NCBI RefSeq assembly: GCF_030817415.1
Contig: NZ_JAUSZI010000002.1
Location: forward strand, 1,860,001 to 1,924,000
Direction: 5' to 3'
DNA length: 64,000 nucleotides
Origin: Streptomyces umbrinus
Lineage (GTDB): Bacteria; Actinomycetota; Actinomycetes; Streptomycetales; Streptomycetaceae
Shown piece by piece: positions 43,758 to 56,522 of this stretch (its first letter is position 1; each line of letters starts with the position of its first letter). Both the position numbers and the translations under genes were made by a program. The notes under the pieces are model-generated. The model did no database searches, was not told the origin of the DNA, and was given only the letters and a program-made list of their open reading frames with translations.

Positions 43758-45461
43758 TTACCGGGCCACCGCCGAGCAGTAGGTCGCGTCCTTGGCGAGG
43801 AGGTTGCGGTGGGTGTCTTCTGCTGTGATGACGCCGTCGTCCAGGACGAGGACTCGGTCGGCGGCGTCCAGGAGGGCCGGACTGCTGGTGAGGACGACGG
43901 TGGTGCGGCCCCGGCGCAGTTTCGCGATGTTGCGGGCGATGAGCTGTTCGGTGACCGCGTCGACGGCCGTCGTCGGGTCGTGCAGGACGAGGACGTCCGT
44001 GTCGGCGGCCAACGCGCGGGCCAGGGACAGCCGTTGGCGCTGTCCTCCTGAGAGGTTCGCGCCGCGGTCGCGGACGCCGTGGTCGAGGCCTTCGCGGTGC
44101 AGGGCGACGACATCGGTCAGCAGGGACGCCTCGACGGCCTCGGTGACCGTCCGGCTGGTGCCGGACGGGTCGATGTTCGTGCGGAGGGTGCCCGCGAAGA
44201 TCTCCCCGTCGTAGGGGTTCACCAGCATGTGCTCGCGCACCGCGTCGACCGACAGGTCCGCGAGCTCCTGCCCGCCCACCCGCACGGCTCCCTCGTACGC
44301 CTCGGGCGGGACGTTCACGGCCAGGACCGACGCGAGGTCGGCCGCCGAACGGGGCTGGTAGACGGCGATCGCCACGAACTCGCCGGCCGGCACCTGGAAC
44401 TTCACGTCGCGCAGGGTCCCGTACCGGACACAGTCGATCTCCAGGGATCCGCCCTCGGACGGGCGCTCCGGGCCCGGTGTCGTCACCGGCGGCGCGGTCA
44501 GGACCAGCGCCATCCGCTCGGCCGACGCGCGGGCGATCATCACGTACTTCGGCATCTCCGAGAACAGTTTGAGGGGTTCCATGATGAACTGCGCCAGGCC
44601 CACGGCCATGACGAGTTCACCGATGGTGATCTCGCCGCCGAACGCCAGCCAGCCCGCCGTCAGGGTCACGGCGGCGGCGAGGACCGCGTTGAGGGCCAGG
44701 GCGGTGCCCGCGTAGACGCCGTTCACCTTGGCGACGGTGATCGCCTGGTGCTTCGCCTCGGTGCTCACCTTCCGGTAGGACCGGAACGCCGCGTGGTTGC
44801 CGCCGAAGCCGTGCAGCGGACGGAGGCCGATGATCAGGTCGGCGACCTTCGCCCCGGCCCGCGCGACCCGGGCCTGCTGTTCCTGGGTACTGGCGCCGAT
44901 CCGCTTGGACATCACGCTCAGGACGGACAGGATCGCGACGGTGCCCACGATCACCAGCAGACCGAGCCGGATGTCGGCCAGGCCCAGCGCGACCGCCGCG
45001 ACCACCACCGCGACCAGCGAGCTGATCAGCAGCGGCACCACCTCGATGATGTCGGCGGTCTGGTCGGCGTCCTCGGTGGCGATGGTCAGGATCTCGCCGG
45101 ACTTGAGGTCGACGTCCCTGGCCACCGGCTGGAGTCCGCAGGCCGCGACCCGCACCCTCCAGCGGTGTGCCTCGGTCGTGTTGGCCTTCTGCAGGACGCG
45201 CATCCCGAACCGCCACGACAGCGACACGGTCGTGATGATCACGGCCAGCGCGCCGATCGACAGGCCGAGCGCGCCGAGGCTCCGGTCGCCCTGCATCGTG
45301 TGTTCGACGATCAGACCGAGCGCGATGGGAAAGGCCGTCTCACCCGCCTGGTACAGGCCCATGAGGACGGTGCCCCAGACCATGGCGCCGATGTTGCGAC
45401 GCAGAGCGGTACGGAGGATGTCGGACCCCGGGCGGGGCCGCTGCGTGTCAGGAGTTGTCAT
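43758..45461 (-). CDS. cchI: CchI, ABC exporter half with degenerate nucleotide-binding domain
   Basis: 567 residues from ATG 45461, which overlaps the cchH end by 14 bp and has no ribosome site, so coupling is likely. Six membrane segments are followed by an ATPase domain. The signature [15 protein letters not shown] is intact. However, Walker A is lost ([20 protein letters not shown] instead of GxxGxGKS), the Walker B Glu is missing ([12 protein letters not shown]), and the H-loop His is Ser ([11 protein letters not shown]). CchG has exactly the opposite defects, so the two should form one heterodimer with a single working ATP site. The role is export of coelichelin. Confidence 0.92.
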   Translation of the reverse strand: MTTPDTQRPRPGSDILRTALRRNIGAMVWGTVLMGLYQAGETAFPIALGLIVEHTMQGDRSLGALGLSIGALAVIITTVSLSWRFGMRVLQKANTTEAHRWRVRVAACGLQPVARDVDLKSGEILTIATEDADQTADIIEVVPLLISSLVAVVVAAVALGLADIRLGLLVIVGTVAILSVLSVMSKRIGASTQEQQARVARAGAKVADLIIGLRPLHGFGGNHAAFRSYRKVSTEAKHQAITVAKVNGVYAGTALALNAVLAAAVTLTAGWLAFGGEITIGELVMAVGLAQFIMEPLKLFSEMPKYVMIARASAERMALVLTAPPVTTPGPERPSEGGSLEIDCVRYGTLRDVKFQVPAGEFVAIAVYQPRSAADLASVLAVNVPPEAYEGAVRVGGQELADLSVDAVREHMLVNPYDGEIFAGTLRTNIDPSGTSRTVTEAVEASLLTDVVALHREGLDHGVRDRGANLSGGQRQRLSLARALAADTDVLVLHDPTTAVDAVTEQLIARNIAKLRRGRTTVVLTSSPALLDAADRVLVLDDGVITAEDTHRNLLAKDATYCSAVAR

Positions 45462-48400
45462 CGAGATGGTGGGCAATCGCTTCCGGGGTTCGCAGGGTGA
45501 ACAGGTCTCGGATGGTGATCACAGGACCGTACTCCCGGCGGAGCAGCCCGATCAGCCGTACCGCCAGCATGGAGTGCCCTCCGAGGGACACGAAGTCGCT
45601 CACCGCGCTCACCTCGTCGTCGTCCAGGTCCAGTGCCTCGGCGAAGAACTCGCACACCGTGGTCTCGGTCTCGGTCTCCGGTCCGCGCTCCCCCGCCGTG
45701 GTCAGCGCGCCCAGCGGTTTGGCCTCCGGCAGCGCCTTGGTGTCAGCCTTCCCGTTCACCGTCAGCGGGATGCTGTCGACCTCGGCGTAGTGCGTCGGGC
45801 GCAGGAAGTCCGGGAGCCCGGCGCCCACTTCGGCGGCGACCGCCGCCAGGTCGGAGCCGTCGAGGACGAGGTAGGCGGCCAGCCGGTACGCCCCGTCGAC
45901 CTGCGGGTCGGGCTGGGCGACCGCGGCGACGAACCGCACAGCCGGGTGTGCCGCGAACAGGGCCTCGACCTCGCCCAGTTCGACCCGGTGTCCCCGGATC
46001 TTGACCTGCTGGTCGGTGCGGCCCAGGTACATCAGATTGCCGTCGGGCCGCCGGACCACCAGGTCCCCGGTGCGGTACATGCGCTCACCGGGTTCGCCGA
46101 ACGGGCAGGCGACGAAGCGGTGCGCGGTCTGGGCGGGCTGCCCGAGATAGCCGCGCGCGATGCCGATGCCCGACACGTACAGCTCACCGGGAACCCCGTC
46201 CGGAAGCGGGCGCAGCCACGGATCCAGTACGTACACGTCGGTGTTGTCGATCGCCACGCCCACCACCGGGTCCTGGCACTCGAAGGTGCCGACGCCGAGG
46301 GTGTTGATCGTGTACTCGGTGGGCCCGTACAGGTTGTAGCCGACCGTCCCCTCGGTCCCGGCGAGCCGCTGCCACAGCGTCGGGGTGACGGCCTCGCCGC
46401 CCAGCAGCACCAGCGCCGGCCGTCGGGCCGGGTTGTCCAACAGCCCTTCCGCGACGAGCTGTTGTGCGTAGGTCGGGGTCACGTTGATGACGTCGATCCC
46501 GAATTCGAGGCAGTACTCGACCAGTCGGGGTGCGTCGCGGCGCAACTCCTCGTCGCAGATGTGCACTTCATGCCCGTCGGCGAGCCACAGCAGCTCCTCC
46601 CACGACATGTCGAAGGCGAACGACACGGTGTGCGCGATCCGGAAGACCCGGTGGTCGTGCTCCGCCAACACCGGCTCGAAGATACGGCGCTGATGATTGA
46701 TCAGCATGTTGGTGAGCCCGGCGTACTCGGTCACCACGCCCTTCGGCTTCCCCGTCGAACCGGAGGTGTAGATCGTGTACGCGGGGTGCCGCAGGCGGTC
46801 CGGGTCGTCCGGCGCGAACGTCACGAACGGCTCGGCCTCGGGCAGGGGTCGGTCCAGTTCGATCAGGTCGCCGGTCAGCCGGGGCGAGACGGCGCTCACG
46901 GTGAGGATCACGTCCGGGCGGGCGTCCTCGACGATCGCGGCGATCCGCTCGTCCGGGTGGTCCAGTTCCAGCGGCACGTACGCGGCGCCGACGCGCAGCA
47001 CGGCGAACAGCGCCACGATCGAGTCGAGGGAGCGCGGGATCGCGAGCCCCACGTTCGTCTCCGTGCCGATGCCCCGCTGGGCGAGTACACCCGCCACCGC
47101 GCGGCTGCGGTCCCGCAGTTGGGCGAAGGTCATGGTCGAGCCATGGGCGACGAGTGCCACCCGCTCCGGGTCGCGGTCCGCCGCCCGGTCGAACCGGTCG
47201 ACCACGGTGTCCGTGCCGACGTCGGTACGCTCGCCCGGCTCGGGCTCCGCGCCCAAGCCCCGCAGTGCACCCACCGGTCCGGTCGACCGGGCCAGGTCTT
47301 CGAGCACGCGCAGGTAGTCGTCGAGGAGACGGCGGGCGCTGTCGGTGTCGCCGTGGCGGTGCTCCAGCTTGACCGTGAGCCGGTCGCCGGGCGTGACGAC
47401 CCAGGTGAACGGATAGTGGGTGGAGTCGTCGGCCTTCACCGAGGTGATGCCGTGCCTGGCGTTCATCTCGGCGAACGCGTCCATGTCCAGGAAGTTCTGG
47501 AGCACGAACAGGTTGTCGAACAGGGTGTCGTGTCCACTGGCCCGCTGGATCTCGCCGAGGCCGAGGTGCTCATGCTCCATCGCCTCGACCCTGGCCGTCT
47601 GCACGGCCGACAGGTACTCGCGGACCGTGTCGTCCGGCCGTGCCCGCGTCCACATGGGCACGGTGTTGAGGAGCACGCCGACGATGTCGGACAGCCCCTC
47701 GCCCTCCCGGCCGGAGACGGTCACGCCGAACACGGCGTCACTGCGGCCCGTGTGGGCGCCGAGCAGGAGGCCGAACGCGCCGGTCAGCACCGAGTTCAGC
47801 GTGACACCGTGCGTCCTGGCCGCTTCCCGCAACAGTTCCGACTGCTCCTCGGACATCTGGTGCACGAGCGCTTGCGGCAGGTCGTCCGAGAGGGACGGCG
47901 CCGGTCCGGCGAGCAGTGTCGGGCCCGCGAGGCCCGCCAGGTGCTCGGCCCAGAAGCGTTCCGATACGGCGGGGTCCTTGGCGTCGAGCGCCCGGGCGTA
48001 GTCCTCGAAGCTCGGCGTGGCCGGAGCCGCGTCCAGTGGCTCGCCCGCGACGACGGCCTGATAGGCGTCGAACAGGTCCCGCAGCATGATCTCGCGGGAC
48101 CAGCCGTCCCACAGCAGCAGGTGGTAGCTCAGCAGCAGGCCGTCGCGGCCGTCGGGCAGCCGTACCACGGTCAGCCGGATCAGCGGCGGCTCACCCGGGT
48201 CGAATCCCGTGTCCCGGTCCCGGGCGCGCAGGGCCTCGACCTCCGCGTCCGTCGCCGACTCGACCGTACGTACGTCGACCCGGCGGCCCGCCTTGAGGAC
48301 CTGGACCGGGTTTCCGTCGTCGTCGGTGGAGAAGCCGGCGCCCACGACCGGGTGGCGCCCGATCACGTACGCCATGGCCTCGGCCAGCGCGTCGGTGTCC

Positions 48401-51400
48401 AGCCGCCGGTCGAAGGTGAACCAGCTCTGCGCGACGTAGTGTCCGGCCGAACCCGCCATCTGGGCCTGGAAGAACAGGCCCCGCTGGAGCGGAGTGACCG
48501 GCGCCGTGCGCTCGGCCGTCGCGGAGGCGTCCGCGATGTGCTTCAGCGCGCCGAGCCAGTGCTCGGTGATCTCGTCGGATACGCCCTCGGCGAGGATGAA
48601 CTCCGCGCGCAGGCTCCCGGTGGCCTCGTCGATCCAGGCGTTGACCTCGACGGCGTACGGGCTGCCCTGATCGCCGCCGGTGATGTGCAGCGCCTGGGAC
48701 TCGCTCCCCCGGCCGAGGTAGTTGAACAGCACCTGCGGGCGGGCGGTGAGGAGCGGGGCCGTCTGCGGGTTGAGGTACCTGAGCCCGCCGTAGGCGACGT
48801 GTCCGCACTCGTCCGGCTGGCGTTCGGCGACCTCGCGCGCCGCGGCGACCGGGTCGGTGTGCGCCGTGAGCCGCACGGGCGCGATGGAGGTGAACCAGCC
48901 GACCGTACGGGTGTAGTCGTGGTGTTCGAGGGCCGGGACCCGGCCGTGCCGCTCCAGCTCGACCGCCAGGTCGGTGGGTGACGGCTGGACGCGGGTCAGC
49001 GCGGTGCGCAGGGCGCCGCACAGCAGCTCGGTGAGACCGACGCCGAGTGCGGCGGGCGCGGTACGGGTCACGCGGTCGCTCACGTCGGGCGCGAGTACGA
49101 CCGTGATCTCGCGCAATCTGTCGACCGCGGGCAGCAGTTCGGGCGCCCGGAGCGTGGTGACCCAGTGCCCGAGGTCGTCGATCGCCGAGGTGGCCTGAAG
49201 CGTCAGTGCTTCGGCGTACTCGGCGTAGGACGTGGTCGGCGGTGCCAGGGGCGCACCGCTCAGGGCGGCGGCCAGGTCGTCGAGGACGATCAGCCAGGAC
49301 ACCGAGTCGATTGCGAGGTGGTGCACGGTGACGACCAGGGTCCGGCTCGCCGCCAGCCACGTGAACGCGATGACGTCCCCGGACTCGGGGTCGAGCCGTC
49401 CGGCGGCTTCGTTCGCCGCGGTCGTCGCGTCGGTCGCGTCCGTCTCCACGACGGTGACCCCGCGGGCGGGTTCGGTGCGCAGTGCCCACACCCCGTGCCC
49501 GGCGCGCAGCCGCAGGCGGAGGGCCGGGTGAGCCTCGACGACGGCGTTCGCGGCGCGCTCGACATCGGCGAAACCGGTGCCCTCGGGGGCGACGAGCATC
49601 CTCGCCTGGGCGAACCGGGCGAGCGATCCGCCCAGTTCGCGCTGGCGCAGGATGATCGGCGTCGGCGTCAGCGGGCCGTCCTCGCGGCGGGCGGGTGCCG
49701 GGTCCGTCGCCGTGGCCTGCGGTGTGCGCGTACCCACGTGCTCGGCGAGCGCGCGCGGTGTCCTGAACAGGAACACGTCCCGTGGCGCGATCGGCAGGCC
49801 GAGCGCCCTGGCCCGGTTGATCACGGTGATGGCGACGATGCTGTCGCCTCCGGCCATGAAGAAGTCGGTGTCGGCGTCCACGGTGCCTGTTGCGGAGCCG
49901 GGCAGGGCTTCCGCGAAGATGCCGACCAGCTCGGCGAGCGTGGAATCACTGACGTGCCCCGTAAGGGGCGCGGGGAACTGCGCGCCCAGCCACGACGCAC
50001 CCGCAGCCGAAGACCCTCCTGCTGCGGCACTCCCCGCGGAGCGTTCGGCCCGGTCCGCCAGGGCCTGCCGGTCCAACTTGCCGTTGACCGTCAACGGCAA
50101 GGCGTCGACCGACAGCACCTGCCCCGGCACCATGTGCACGGGCAGCTTCGTGGACAGGAGGCCGGTGAGGTCGCCGGGCAGTGACCCCACCACGTGCGCG
50201 ACCAGGTGGTCGCCGCTGTCCGCCACGGTGACGGCCACGTCGATCACGCCGTCGAGTTCCCTGATCGCGGACTCGACCTCGCCCAACTCGATCCGGAACC
50301 CCTTGAGTTGGACCTGGTCGTCGGCACGCCCTGCGAACTCCAGCTCGCCGTCGAGCGTGCGGCGGGCGAGGTCGCCCGTGTGGTACATCCGGGAGCCGTC
50401 GTCCGCGAAGGGGTTCGCCACGAACCGGCCCGCGGTGAGCCCCGGCCTGCCCAGATAGCCGAGGGACACCTGGTCGCCGGCGACGTAGATGGCGCCGACC
50501 CGGCCCGGCGGCACCGGCCGGAGCCGGTCGTCGAGCAGGTAGGTGGCCAGGCCGGGAATCGGACCACCGATCGGGCTGACGTCGTCGCCGAGTCCGAAGT
50601 CCTCGTCGGTCAGCACCCGGTGGGTGACGTGGACGGTGGTCTCGGTGATGCCGTACATGTTGACCAGCTCGGGCGAACCGGTGCCGTGCCGCTCGACCCA
50701 GCCGCGCAGCCGCCCGAGATCCAGCGCCTCGCCGCCGAAGATGATCCGGCGCAGTGCGGTGACGGGCTCACCGGCATGCCGGTCGGCCTCGATGAACTGG
50801 TAGAACGCCGACGGGGTCTGGTTGAGCACGGTGACTCCGCGCTCGCGGACCAGCCGCTGGAAGTCGACCGGGGAGCGGGTCAGCCCGTACTCCGGGACAA
50901 GGAGCTCACCGCCATGGGCCAACGCCCCCCACAGCTCCCAGACCGCGAAGTCGAAGGAGAAGGAGTGGAACTGGACCCACACGTCGGACGGACCGAAGTC
51001 CATGTCGGGCCGGGTGTTCGCGAGGAGCGTCACCACGCTGGAGTGCGGGACGACGACACCCTTGGGCCGACCGGTCGACCCGGACGTGTAGATGACGTAC
51101 GCCGGGTCGCGCCAACTGACCGCCGGAACGGCCTCGTTGAGACCCTCCGCCTGCCCATCCCCCTGTCCCTGCGGCAGCTCGTCCCCCTGTACGAGCACGC
51201 GGGCCGGCACGCCCGCCCGGGCCAGCAGTTGGGTGAAGCGTTCCCGCTGCTCGCGGTCCACGAGAACGACCTGCGGAGCGGAGTCGGCGAGGATGTACTC
51301 CAGTCGCTCGTCCGGGTACGCCAGGTCCAGCGGCACATACGCACCGCCGGCGCCGACGATCGCGACCAGGGCGACGACCTGTTCGAGGGAACGCGGGACG

Positions 51401-54400
51401 GCGACGGCGACCCGTTTGCCCGGGGCGACCCCGGACGCACGCAGCACCGAGGCCAACTCGTCCTTCGCGTCCGACAGTTCGCCGTACGTAAGTGACCTGG
51501 TTCCGCCGTCGAGAGCGCACTGGGTGACGGCGGTGGCGGCCGGGTCCCGCTGCGCGGCGGCGTCGAACAGTCCGCCCAGGGTGGTCGGAGTGATGCGCGC
51601 GGGACGTCGGCCGTCCTCGGGCGCCAGGTTCTCGACCAGGGCGTCGGGCCGGGTGAGCAGGTCGGTGAGGGTCCGGGTGAACGTACGCAGGATCGCCTGG
51701 GCGCTCGCCTCCCGCAGGAGTTCGCCGTCGTAGATCAGGTTGAAGCGGGGACGGCCGTCGAGTGCGCGCTCCACCACCAGGGTCAACGGGTAGTGCGGGG
51801 CGCCCTCGTTCACGATGTCGGTGATGACCAGGTCGTCGTCGGGCCCTCGCAGCGCGTCCACGTCGGTCGCCACGTCGAACACCACCAGGGTGTCGAACAG
51901 GGAGCCGGCGCCGGCCTGGCGGCCGATCCTCGCCAGCGAGACATGCTGGTGCGGCAGTACCGCGCTCTGGTGCTCCCGTACCGAGGCGAGCAGGTCGCGC
52001 GCCGTGGTGGTCCCGGTCCAACGGGCTCGTACGGGGATCGTGTTGATGAACAGACCCACCATGGTCTCGATGCCGGGCACCTCGGCGTCGCGCCCGGACA
52101 CCGTGGAGCCGAACACGACGTCCGTGCCGTGCAGGATGCCGCCCAGCGTCACGGCCCAGGCGCTGTGCACGGCCGCGCTCAGCGGCACCCCGGCCGACCG
52201 GACGGCCGCGTCGATGTCGTCCGCCGGCTCCACCGCGGTGTCGGCGAACCGGTCGGAGGCGGTGTGCCCCTCGGCGACGAGGGAGGGGCCGGGCAGCTCG
52301 GCGAGCTGCTCCTGCCAGACCCGGTCGCTCTCGTCGGCGTCGCGTCCGGCGAGCCAGCGCACGTAGTCGGGGAAGCCGCCGATCGCGTACACGGTCCCCG
52401 GCGCGTGGTACTCGGCCAGCAGCGCGCGGAGCATCGGGGGCACCGACCAGCCGTCGGCGATGATGTGGTGCACGGTCTGCACCAGGACGCTGCGGCCGGA
52501 GCCCGCGCGAATGAGCGTGTACCGCATGAGCGGTCCTGTGGCCAGGTCGAACCCGGCGCGGCGGTCCCGTTCCGCGTGGTCGCGTATCTCGTCGTCGGTG
52601 ATGCCGGGGCGGTCCAGCGTGGTGAAGGGGGCCTCCACACCGCTGTCCAGCACGGAGACCACGCGGCCGTCGGTGAGGGCCACGAACCGTGCGGCCAGGT
52701 TCGGGTAGAGCGTGAGCAGGCGGGTGGCCGCAGCGGCGAGCCGGTCGGCGTCCACCTCGCCGTCCAGCGTGAGCAGTTGCTGCTCGACGTAGCTGCCCGC
52801 GGAGTCGTCGTCGAAGACCGAGTGGAAGTACAGGCCTTCCTGCAACGGGGTCAGCGGCAGGATGTCCCGCAGCTCCGGGCCGTCCAGGGCGTCGACGTCG
52901 GCCTGTGTCAGGGGCACCAGGGGGAAGTCGCTGGGGGTGTGGCCGCCCTGGTCGAGCGCGGCCAGTCCGGCCAGGGCCACCCGGAAGTACTCGCCGAGCG
53001 TCGTGATGTCCTCGTCGGTGAACATCCCGTCGGGCCAGGAGATGGTGGTGACCAGTTCGTACTCGCCGGTCGAGGCGGCGGGTTCGGCGATCGCGTTGAA
53101 CTCCAGGGCGCGCGGCAGGCGCATCCTCGGGTCGCGCTTCTCGCCCAACTGGCCGGTGGTGCCCGCGAGTTGCCAGTCACCGGACGAGCCCGCGTCGAAG
53201 CGGCCCAGGTAGTTGAACAGCACCTGGGGTGCGGGCGCGTCGAACTCGCTCTGGGCCAGGTAGCGCAGGGCGCCGTAGGAGACGCCGTTGTCCGGCACCC
53301 GGGCGAGGTCCTCCTTGACCGCCTTGAGCGCGGCGGCCAGGTACTCGGGTGCGGTGAGGTCGCTCGCCGCGCCGGGGTCCACGGTCACCGGGAACAGCGT
53401 GGTGAACCAGCCCACGGTCCGGGACAGTTCGGGTTCGAAGCCGGCGGTGCCCGCCACGAACTGTCCTTCGCGGCCGTGGCCTTCGAGTTCGATGTGAGCG
53501 AACGTCTGGTCCTGACCGAGGTCGCGGCGCCGGCGTGCGAGGGTGACGGCGAGTGCGGTCAGCAGTACGTCGTTGACGCCCGCGTGGAATTTCGCGGGGA
53601 TCTCGCCCAGCAGCGCGGCCGTGACCTCGGGTCCGACGGAGACGGTCCGGAGCCGTTCGCCCGCGACGGTGTCGGCCTCGGACAGCGCACGCCTGCCCAC
53701 CGGTTCGTCCGCTCCGGGCAGGGGGCGCCGGAAGTAGGCGCTGTCCGCGTCGAAGGCCGCGCGGTCCAGCAACTGCGTCCAGCGCCGGAACGACGTGCCC
53801 ACCGGGGGCAGGTCGATCGGCGTGCCCGAGGAGAACTGCCGCCACGCCGTGGCCAGGTCCTCCATCAGGACCCGCCAGGACACGCCGTCGATCACCACGT
53901 GGTGGGCGACCAGGACGAGTTGGCGTGCCTCGCGGCGCCAGACGGCACGCAGCATCGCGCCGTTCGCCGGGTCCAGTCCGTCGGTGGCGAGGGCGACGCA
54001 CTCGTCGAGCGGCCGGTCGCTCTCCTGCCACCCCGGGGCTGCCTGGTCCGCCTCCGGTATCTCGAAGCTCCAACGGTCGCCGCGCACCAGCTCGGCGCGC
54101 AGCATGTCGTGCCGGCCGACCACGGCGGCGAGGATCTCGTCGAGCGCGTCGGCGGTCAGGTCCGCCGGGGTGTTCAGCACCACCGACTGGACGAAGCCGT
54201 CGATCGCGTCCGTGGTCTCGCCGAGCCACTGCACGATGGGCGATCCCACGACGGCGCCGGTCGCGACGTCCCCGTGGTCCACGGTGGAGACGTCCTCACG
54301 GCTCGCCACCGCCGCCAGCGCCCCCACCAGGGTGTGGGTGAAGATCTGCCGTGTCGTGACGTAGAGACCCACGTCGCGCAGCGCGCTCAGCAGCGAGATC

Positions 54401-56460
54401 GCCAGGATGCTGTCGCCGCCGAGCTGGAAGAAGTCCTGGTCGACACCGACCTCGTCGAGCTGCAGCAGCGCCGCGATCGCCGCGCACACCGCGCGCTCGT
54501 TCTCGGTGGTGGGCGGGACGATCGAGCCCGTCCCGACGGCGGGTTCCGGCAACGCGTTCCGGTCGAGCTTGCCGTTCGCGGTGAGCGGGAACTCCTTCAT
54601 CACGACGACATGGGCGGGCACCATGTACTCCACCATGTGCTCGGCGGCCCACGTCCTGACCTCGTCCGCCCCCAGGGTCTCGCTCCCGGCGGCCGGGATC
54701 ACGTACCCCACGAGGTAGGTGCCGCCCGCCGCGTTCTTCTTCGCGACGACGCAGGTGTGCCGTACGCCGGGGTGTTCGGCGAGACCGACCTCGACGTCCT
54801 CGATCTCCAGCCGCATACCGCGGATCTTGATCTGGTTGTCGGCCCGGCCGAGGAAGTCCAGCGATCCGTCCGGGGCGAACCTCGCGAGGTCACCGGTCCG
54901 GTACAGCCGGGAGCCGTCCCCGGCGAAGGGGTTCGCCACGAACCGGGACGCCGTCAGGCCGGGCGCGTTGACATAGCCGCGCCCCAGGAGGAACCCGCCC
55001 ACGTACAGTTCGCCGCCGACTCCGACCGGGACCGGGCGCAGTTCGTCGTCCAGCACGTACAGCTGGGTGTTGGGGTTGGCCTTGCCGATCGACGTCGACA
55101 GGCGTTCCGCCGCGCCCCGGTAGATGACGTGCGAGACGCCGATCGTCGTCTCGGCCGGGCCGTAGCCGTGGTACATGGGGATGTCGAGCCGGGTACGGAA
55201 CCGCTCGTACAGCTCCGGGGTCAGCACCTCGCCGCCGCACCACACGTGCCGCAGACTGTCCAGGTCTCCGGAGTCGCCGGCGATCTCAAGGAGTACGTCC
55301 AGCATGGACGACACCAAGTAGGTGAAGGTGACGCGGTGTTCGGCGATGACGCTCAGCAGGTGGTGCGGGTCGCGTTCGCCACCGGGCCGCAGGACCACCA
55401 GCCGGCCGCCGCTCACCAGCGGCAGGAAGATCTCGTTGATGGAGATGTCGAAGGACAGCGGCGCCTTGAACAGCGACGCGTCGTCGTGGCCGAAGCCGAG
55501 GATCTCGTCGACCTGCCACAACAGGCGCTCGCTGATGGCTTCGTGACGGATCATCGCGCCCTTGGGCCGCCCGGTCGACCCGGATGTGAAGATCACGTAC
55601 GCCAGGGCGTCGCCGTCGACGGCGATCCCGGTCCCGTCGGTGGGGTGGGAGCCGAACTTCCAGTCGCCGAGGTCGACGGCCACGGCGTCGGGTTCGCCCG
55701 GGGCCTGCTCGCCGGAGTCGTTGAGCTGCAGCACGACCCGGGCGTCCTCGATGACGACGGCTCGGCGTGCGGCGGGCCACTGCGGATCGAGCGGGACGAA
55801 CGCGCATCCGGCCTGGAGGACGCCGAGCAGACCGATCACCATGTCGGCGGAGCGGCCCAGTGAGATGCCGACGACCTGTTCGGCGGTGAGTCCGCGCTCG
55901 ATCAGGTGGTGGGCCAATTGGCCGGAGAGTTCGGCCGCCTGACGGTATGTCAGGGATCGGTGCTCGTCGACGATGGCAACGGCGTCGGGCCTGGTACGCA
56001 CCTGCTCGCGGAACATCTCCACCATGGTCGGGCGGACCCGGTCGGCCTCGGTGTCGTTCCACTCGGCCAGGGCCTCGATCCGCGCCGCCACGCCGGACGG
56101 GCCGATGGTGCCGATGGGCCGGTCCGGGAAGTCGGCCAGGTCGTCCAGCGCGAGCTGCGCGTCGGACTGCATGGCGCCCGCCGGGACGGCGATACTCCAG
56201 CCGTCCCCGTCGGCCTCCCAGCCACCGCTCTCCCAACCGCCGGGCGTGTCCCCGCCGTTGTCGACCCACGCAAGCACGTCGGCGAACAGCGTGCCGGGGG
56301 TGAGGTCGATGCCGTCGGGACTCTGCCCCGTCGCCCAGTACGAAAGGCCGATGGCGCACGCCTCGACGATGGTCCGGTCGGAGAAGTCGCCGGTCCGCCT
56401 GCGTACGTCGGCAAGGCGCGTGGGAGAAAGCAGTACGAGACGAGCGCTCGGTTCCATCAT
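45448..56460 (-). CDS. cchH: CchH, coelichelin nonribosomal peptide synthetase (three modules)
   Basis: 3670 residues. Order by residue: A1 (about 145-620), PCP1 (Ser684), E1 (HHVVIDG near 852), C2 (HHIIADG near 1328), A2 (core near 1789), PCP2 (Ser2207), E2 (HHLAIDS near 2379), C3 (near 2778), A3 (core near 3229), PCP3 (Ser3630); no thioesterase. Codes read by hand against GrsA are DINYWGGIGK, DFWNIGMVHK and DMENLGLINK, the set associated with formyl-hydroxyornithine, threonine and hydroxyornithine. In S. coelicolor the enzyme makes a tetrapeptide from three modules by reusing module 1. C3 reads YHLLLWDG, so the catalytic second His of HHxxxDG appears as Leu. A dispersed repeat encodes part of the A2-PCP2 linker. 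A double iron box lies upstream. Confidence 0.95.
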   Translation of the reverse strand: MMEPSARLVLLSPTRLADVRRRTGDFSDRTIVEACAIGLSYWATGQSPDGIDLTPGTLFADVLAWVDNGGDTPGGWESGGWEADGDGWSIAVPAGAMQSDAQLALDDLADFPDRPIGTIGPSGVAARIEALAEWNDTEADRVRPTMVEMFREQVRTRPDAVAIVDEHRSLTYRQAAELSGQLAHHLIERGLTAEQVVGISLGRSADMVIGLLGVLQAGCAFVPLDPQWPAARRAVVIEDARVVLQLNDSGEQAPGEPDAVAVDLGDWKFGSHPTDGTGIAVDGDALAYVIFTSGSTGRPKGAMIRHEAISERLLWQVDEILGFGHDDASLFKAPLSFDISINEIFLPLVSGGRLVVLRPGGERDPHHLLSVIAEHRVTFTYLVSSMLDVLLEIAGDSGDLDSLRHVWCGGEVLTPELYERFRTRLDIPMYHGYGPAETTIGVSHVIYRGAAERLSTSIGKANPNTQLYVLDDELRPVPVGVGGELYVGGFLLGRGYVNAPGLTASRFVANPFAGDGSRLYRTGDLARFAPDGSLDFLGRADNQIKIRGMRLEIEDVEVGLAEHPGVRHTCVVAKKNAAGGTYLVGYVIPAAGSETLGADEVRTWAAEHMVEYMVPAHVVVMKEFPLTANGKLDRNALPEPAVGTGSIVPPTTENERAVCAAIAALLQLDEVGVDQDFFQLGGDSILAISLLSALRDVGLYVTTRQIFTHTLVGALAAVASREDVSTVDHGDVATGAVVGSPIVQWLGETTDAIDGFVQSVVLNTPADLTADALDEILAAVVGRHDMLRAELVRGDRWSFEIPEADQAAPGWQESDRPLDECVALATDGLDPANGAMLRAVWRREARQLVLVAHHVVIDGVSWRVLMEDLATAWRQFSSGTPIDLPPVGTSFRRWTQLLDRAAFDADSAYFRRPLPGADEPVGRRALSEADTVAGERLRTVSVGPEVTAALLGEIPAKFHAGVNDVLLTALAVTLARRRRDLGQDQTFAHIELEGHGREGQFVAGTAGFEPELSRTVGWFTTLFPVTVDPGAASDLTAPEYLAAALKAVKEDLARVPDNGVSYGALRYLAQSEFDAPAPQVLFNYLGRFDAGSSGDWQLAGTTGQLGEKRDPRMRLPRALEFNAIAEPAASTGEYELVTTISWPDGMFTDEDITTLGEYFRVALAGLAALDQGGHTPSDFPLVPLTQADVDALDGPELRDILPLTPLQEGLYFHSVFDDDSAGSYVEQQLLTLDGEVDADRLAAAATRLLTLYPNLAARFVALTDGRVVSVLDSGVEAPFTTLDRPGITDDEIRDHAERDRRAGFDLATGPLMRYTLIRAGSGRSVLVQTVHHIIADGWSVPPMLRALLAEYHAPGTVYAIGGFPDYVRWLAGRDADESDRVWQEQLAELPGPSLVAEGHTASDRFADTAVEPADDIDAAVRSAGVPLSAAVHSAWAVTLGGILHGTDVVFGSTVSGRDAEVPGIETMVGLFINTIPVRARWTGTTTARDLLASVREHQSAVLPHQHVSLARIGRQAGAGSLFDTLVVFDVATDVDALRGPDDDLVITDIVNEGAPHYPLTLVVERALDGRPRFNLIYDGELLREASAQAILRTFTRTLTDLLTRPDALVENLAPEDGRRPARITPTTLGGLFDAAAQRDPAATAVTQCALDGGTRSLTYGELSDAKDELASVLRASGVAPGKRVAVAVPRSLEQVVALVAIVGAGGAYVPLDLAYPDERLEYILADSAPQVVLVDREQRERFTQLLARAGVPARVLVQGDELPQGQGDGQAEGLNEAVPAVSWRDPAYVIYTSGSTGRPKGVVVPHSSVVTLLANTRPDMDFGPSDVWVQFHSFSFDFAVWELWGALAHGGELLVPEYGLTRSPVDFQRLVRERGVTVLNQTPSAFYQFIEADRHAGEPVTALRRIIFGGEALDLGRLRGWVERHGTGSPELVNMYGITETTVHVTHRVLTDEDFGLGDDVSPIGGPIPGLATYLLDDRLRPVPPGRVGAIYVAGDQVSLGYLGRPGLTAGRFVANPFADDGSRMYHTGDLARRTLDGELEFAGRADDQVQLKGFRIELGEVESAIRELDGVIDVAVTVADSGDHLVAHVVGSLPGDLTGLLSTKLPVHMVPGQVLSVDALPLTVNGKLDRQALADRAERSAGSAAAGGSSAAGASWLGAQFPAPLTGHVSDSTLAELVGIFAEALPGSATGTVDADTDFFMAGGDSIVAITVINRARALGLPIAPRDVFLFRTPRALAEHVGTRTPQATATDPAPARREDGPLTPTPIILRQRELGGSLARFAQARMLVAPEGTGFADVERAANAVVEAHPALRLRLRAGHGVWALRTEPARGVTVVETDATDATTAANEAAGRLDPESGDVIAFTWLAASRTLVVTVHHLAIDSVSWLIVLDDLAAALSGAPLAPPTTSYAEYAEALTLQATSAIDDLGHWVTTLRAPELLPAVDRLREITVVLAPDVSDRVTRTAPAALGVGLTELLCGALRTALTRVQPSPTDLAVELERHGRVPALEHHDYTRTVGWFTSIAPVRLTAHTDPVAAAREVAERQPDECGHVAYGGLRYLNPQTAPLLTARPQVLFNYLGRGSESQALHITGGDQGSPYAVEVNAWIDEATGSLRAEFILAEGVSDEITEHWLGALKHIADASATAERTAPVTPLQRGLFFQAQMAGSAGHYVAQSWFTFDRRLDTDALAEAMAYVIGRHPVVGAGFSTDDDGNPVQVLKAGRRVDVRTVESATDAEVEALRARDRDTGFDPGEPPLIRLTVVRLPDGRDGLLLSYHLLLWDGWSREIMLRDLFDAYQAVVAGEPLDAAPATPSFEDYARALDAKDPAVSERFWAEHLAGLAGPTLLAGPAPSLSDDLPQALVHQMSEEQSELLREAARTHGVTLNSVLTGAFGLLLGAHTGRSDAVFGVTVSGREGEGLSDIVGVLLNTVPMWTRARPDDTVREYLSAVQTARVEAMEHEHLGLGEIQRASGHDTLFDNLFVLQNFLDMDAFAEMNARHGITSVKADDSTHYPFTWVVTPGDRLTVKLEHRHGDTDSARRLLDDYLRVLEDLARSTGPVGALRGLGAEPEPGERTDVGTDTVVDRFDRAADRDPERVALVAHGSTMTFAQLRDRSRAVAGVLAQRGIGTETNVGLAIPRSLDSIVALFAVLRVGAAYVPLELDHPDERIAAIVEDARPDVILTVSAVSPRLTGDLIELDRPLPEAEPFVTFAPDDPDRLRHPAYTIYTSGSTGKPKGVVTEYAGLTNMLINHQRRIFEPVLAEHDHRVFRIAHTVSFAFDMSWEELLWLADGHEVHICDEELRRDAPRLVEYCLEFGIDVINVTPTYAQQLVAEGLLDNPARRPALVLLGGEAVTPTLWQRLAGTEGTVGYNLYGPTEYTINTLGVGTFECQDPVVGVAIDNTDVYVLDPWLRPLPDGVPGELYVSGIGIARGYLGQPAQTAHRFVACPFGEPGERMYRTGDLVVRRPDGNLMYLGRTDQQVKIRGHRVELGEVEALFAAHPAVRFVAAVAQPDPQVDGAYRLAAYLVLDGSDLAAVAAEVGAGLPDFLRPTHYAEVDSIPLTVNGKADTKALPEAKPLGALTTAGERGPETETETTVCEFFAEALDLDDDEVSAVSDFVSLGGHSMLAVRLIGLLRREYGPVITIRDLFTLRTPEAIAHHLDDNS
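49955..50009. repeat. Dispersed Streptomyces repeat, copy D, inside the cchH coding region
   Basis: GCCCCGTAAGGGGCGCGGGG, AACTGCGCGCCCAGCCACGA, then CGCACCCGCAGCCG: the same unit as the intergenic copies at 18991, 24057 and 43668. In cchH it encodes [17 protein letters not shown] (about residues 2150-2168) and keeps the frame open, between adenylation domain 2 and PCP2. Confidence 0.85.
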
Positions 56461-56493
56461 CGAAGACTCAGCGTCCCTTCCAGGTAATGAAAG

Positions 56494-56522
56494 TTAGCCT
56501 AACCTAAATTAGGTTTACCTAA
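56494..56522. promoter_or_regulatory. Double DmdR iron box upstream of cchH
   Basis: Two 14-bp cores side by side: TTAGCCTAACCTAA (56494-56507) and TTAGGTTTACCTAA (56509-56522). The second overlaps the cchG stop codon (56519-56521). They lie 34-62 bp upstream of the cchH start. Confidence 0.88.

Noticed and set aside
44797..55863. Very long plus-strand open frames (over 1300 codons) opposite the NRPS gene
   Set aside because: They mirror the third-position GC bias of cchH, lack ribosome sites and encode low-complexity H/R/G/D-rich sequence with no domains.
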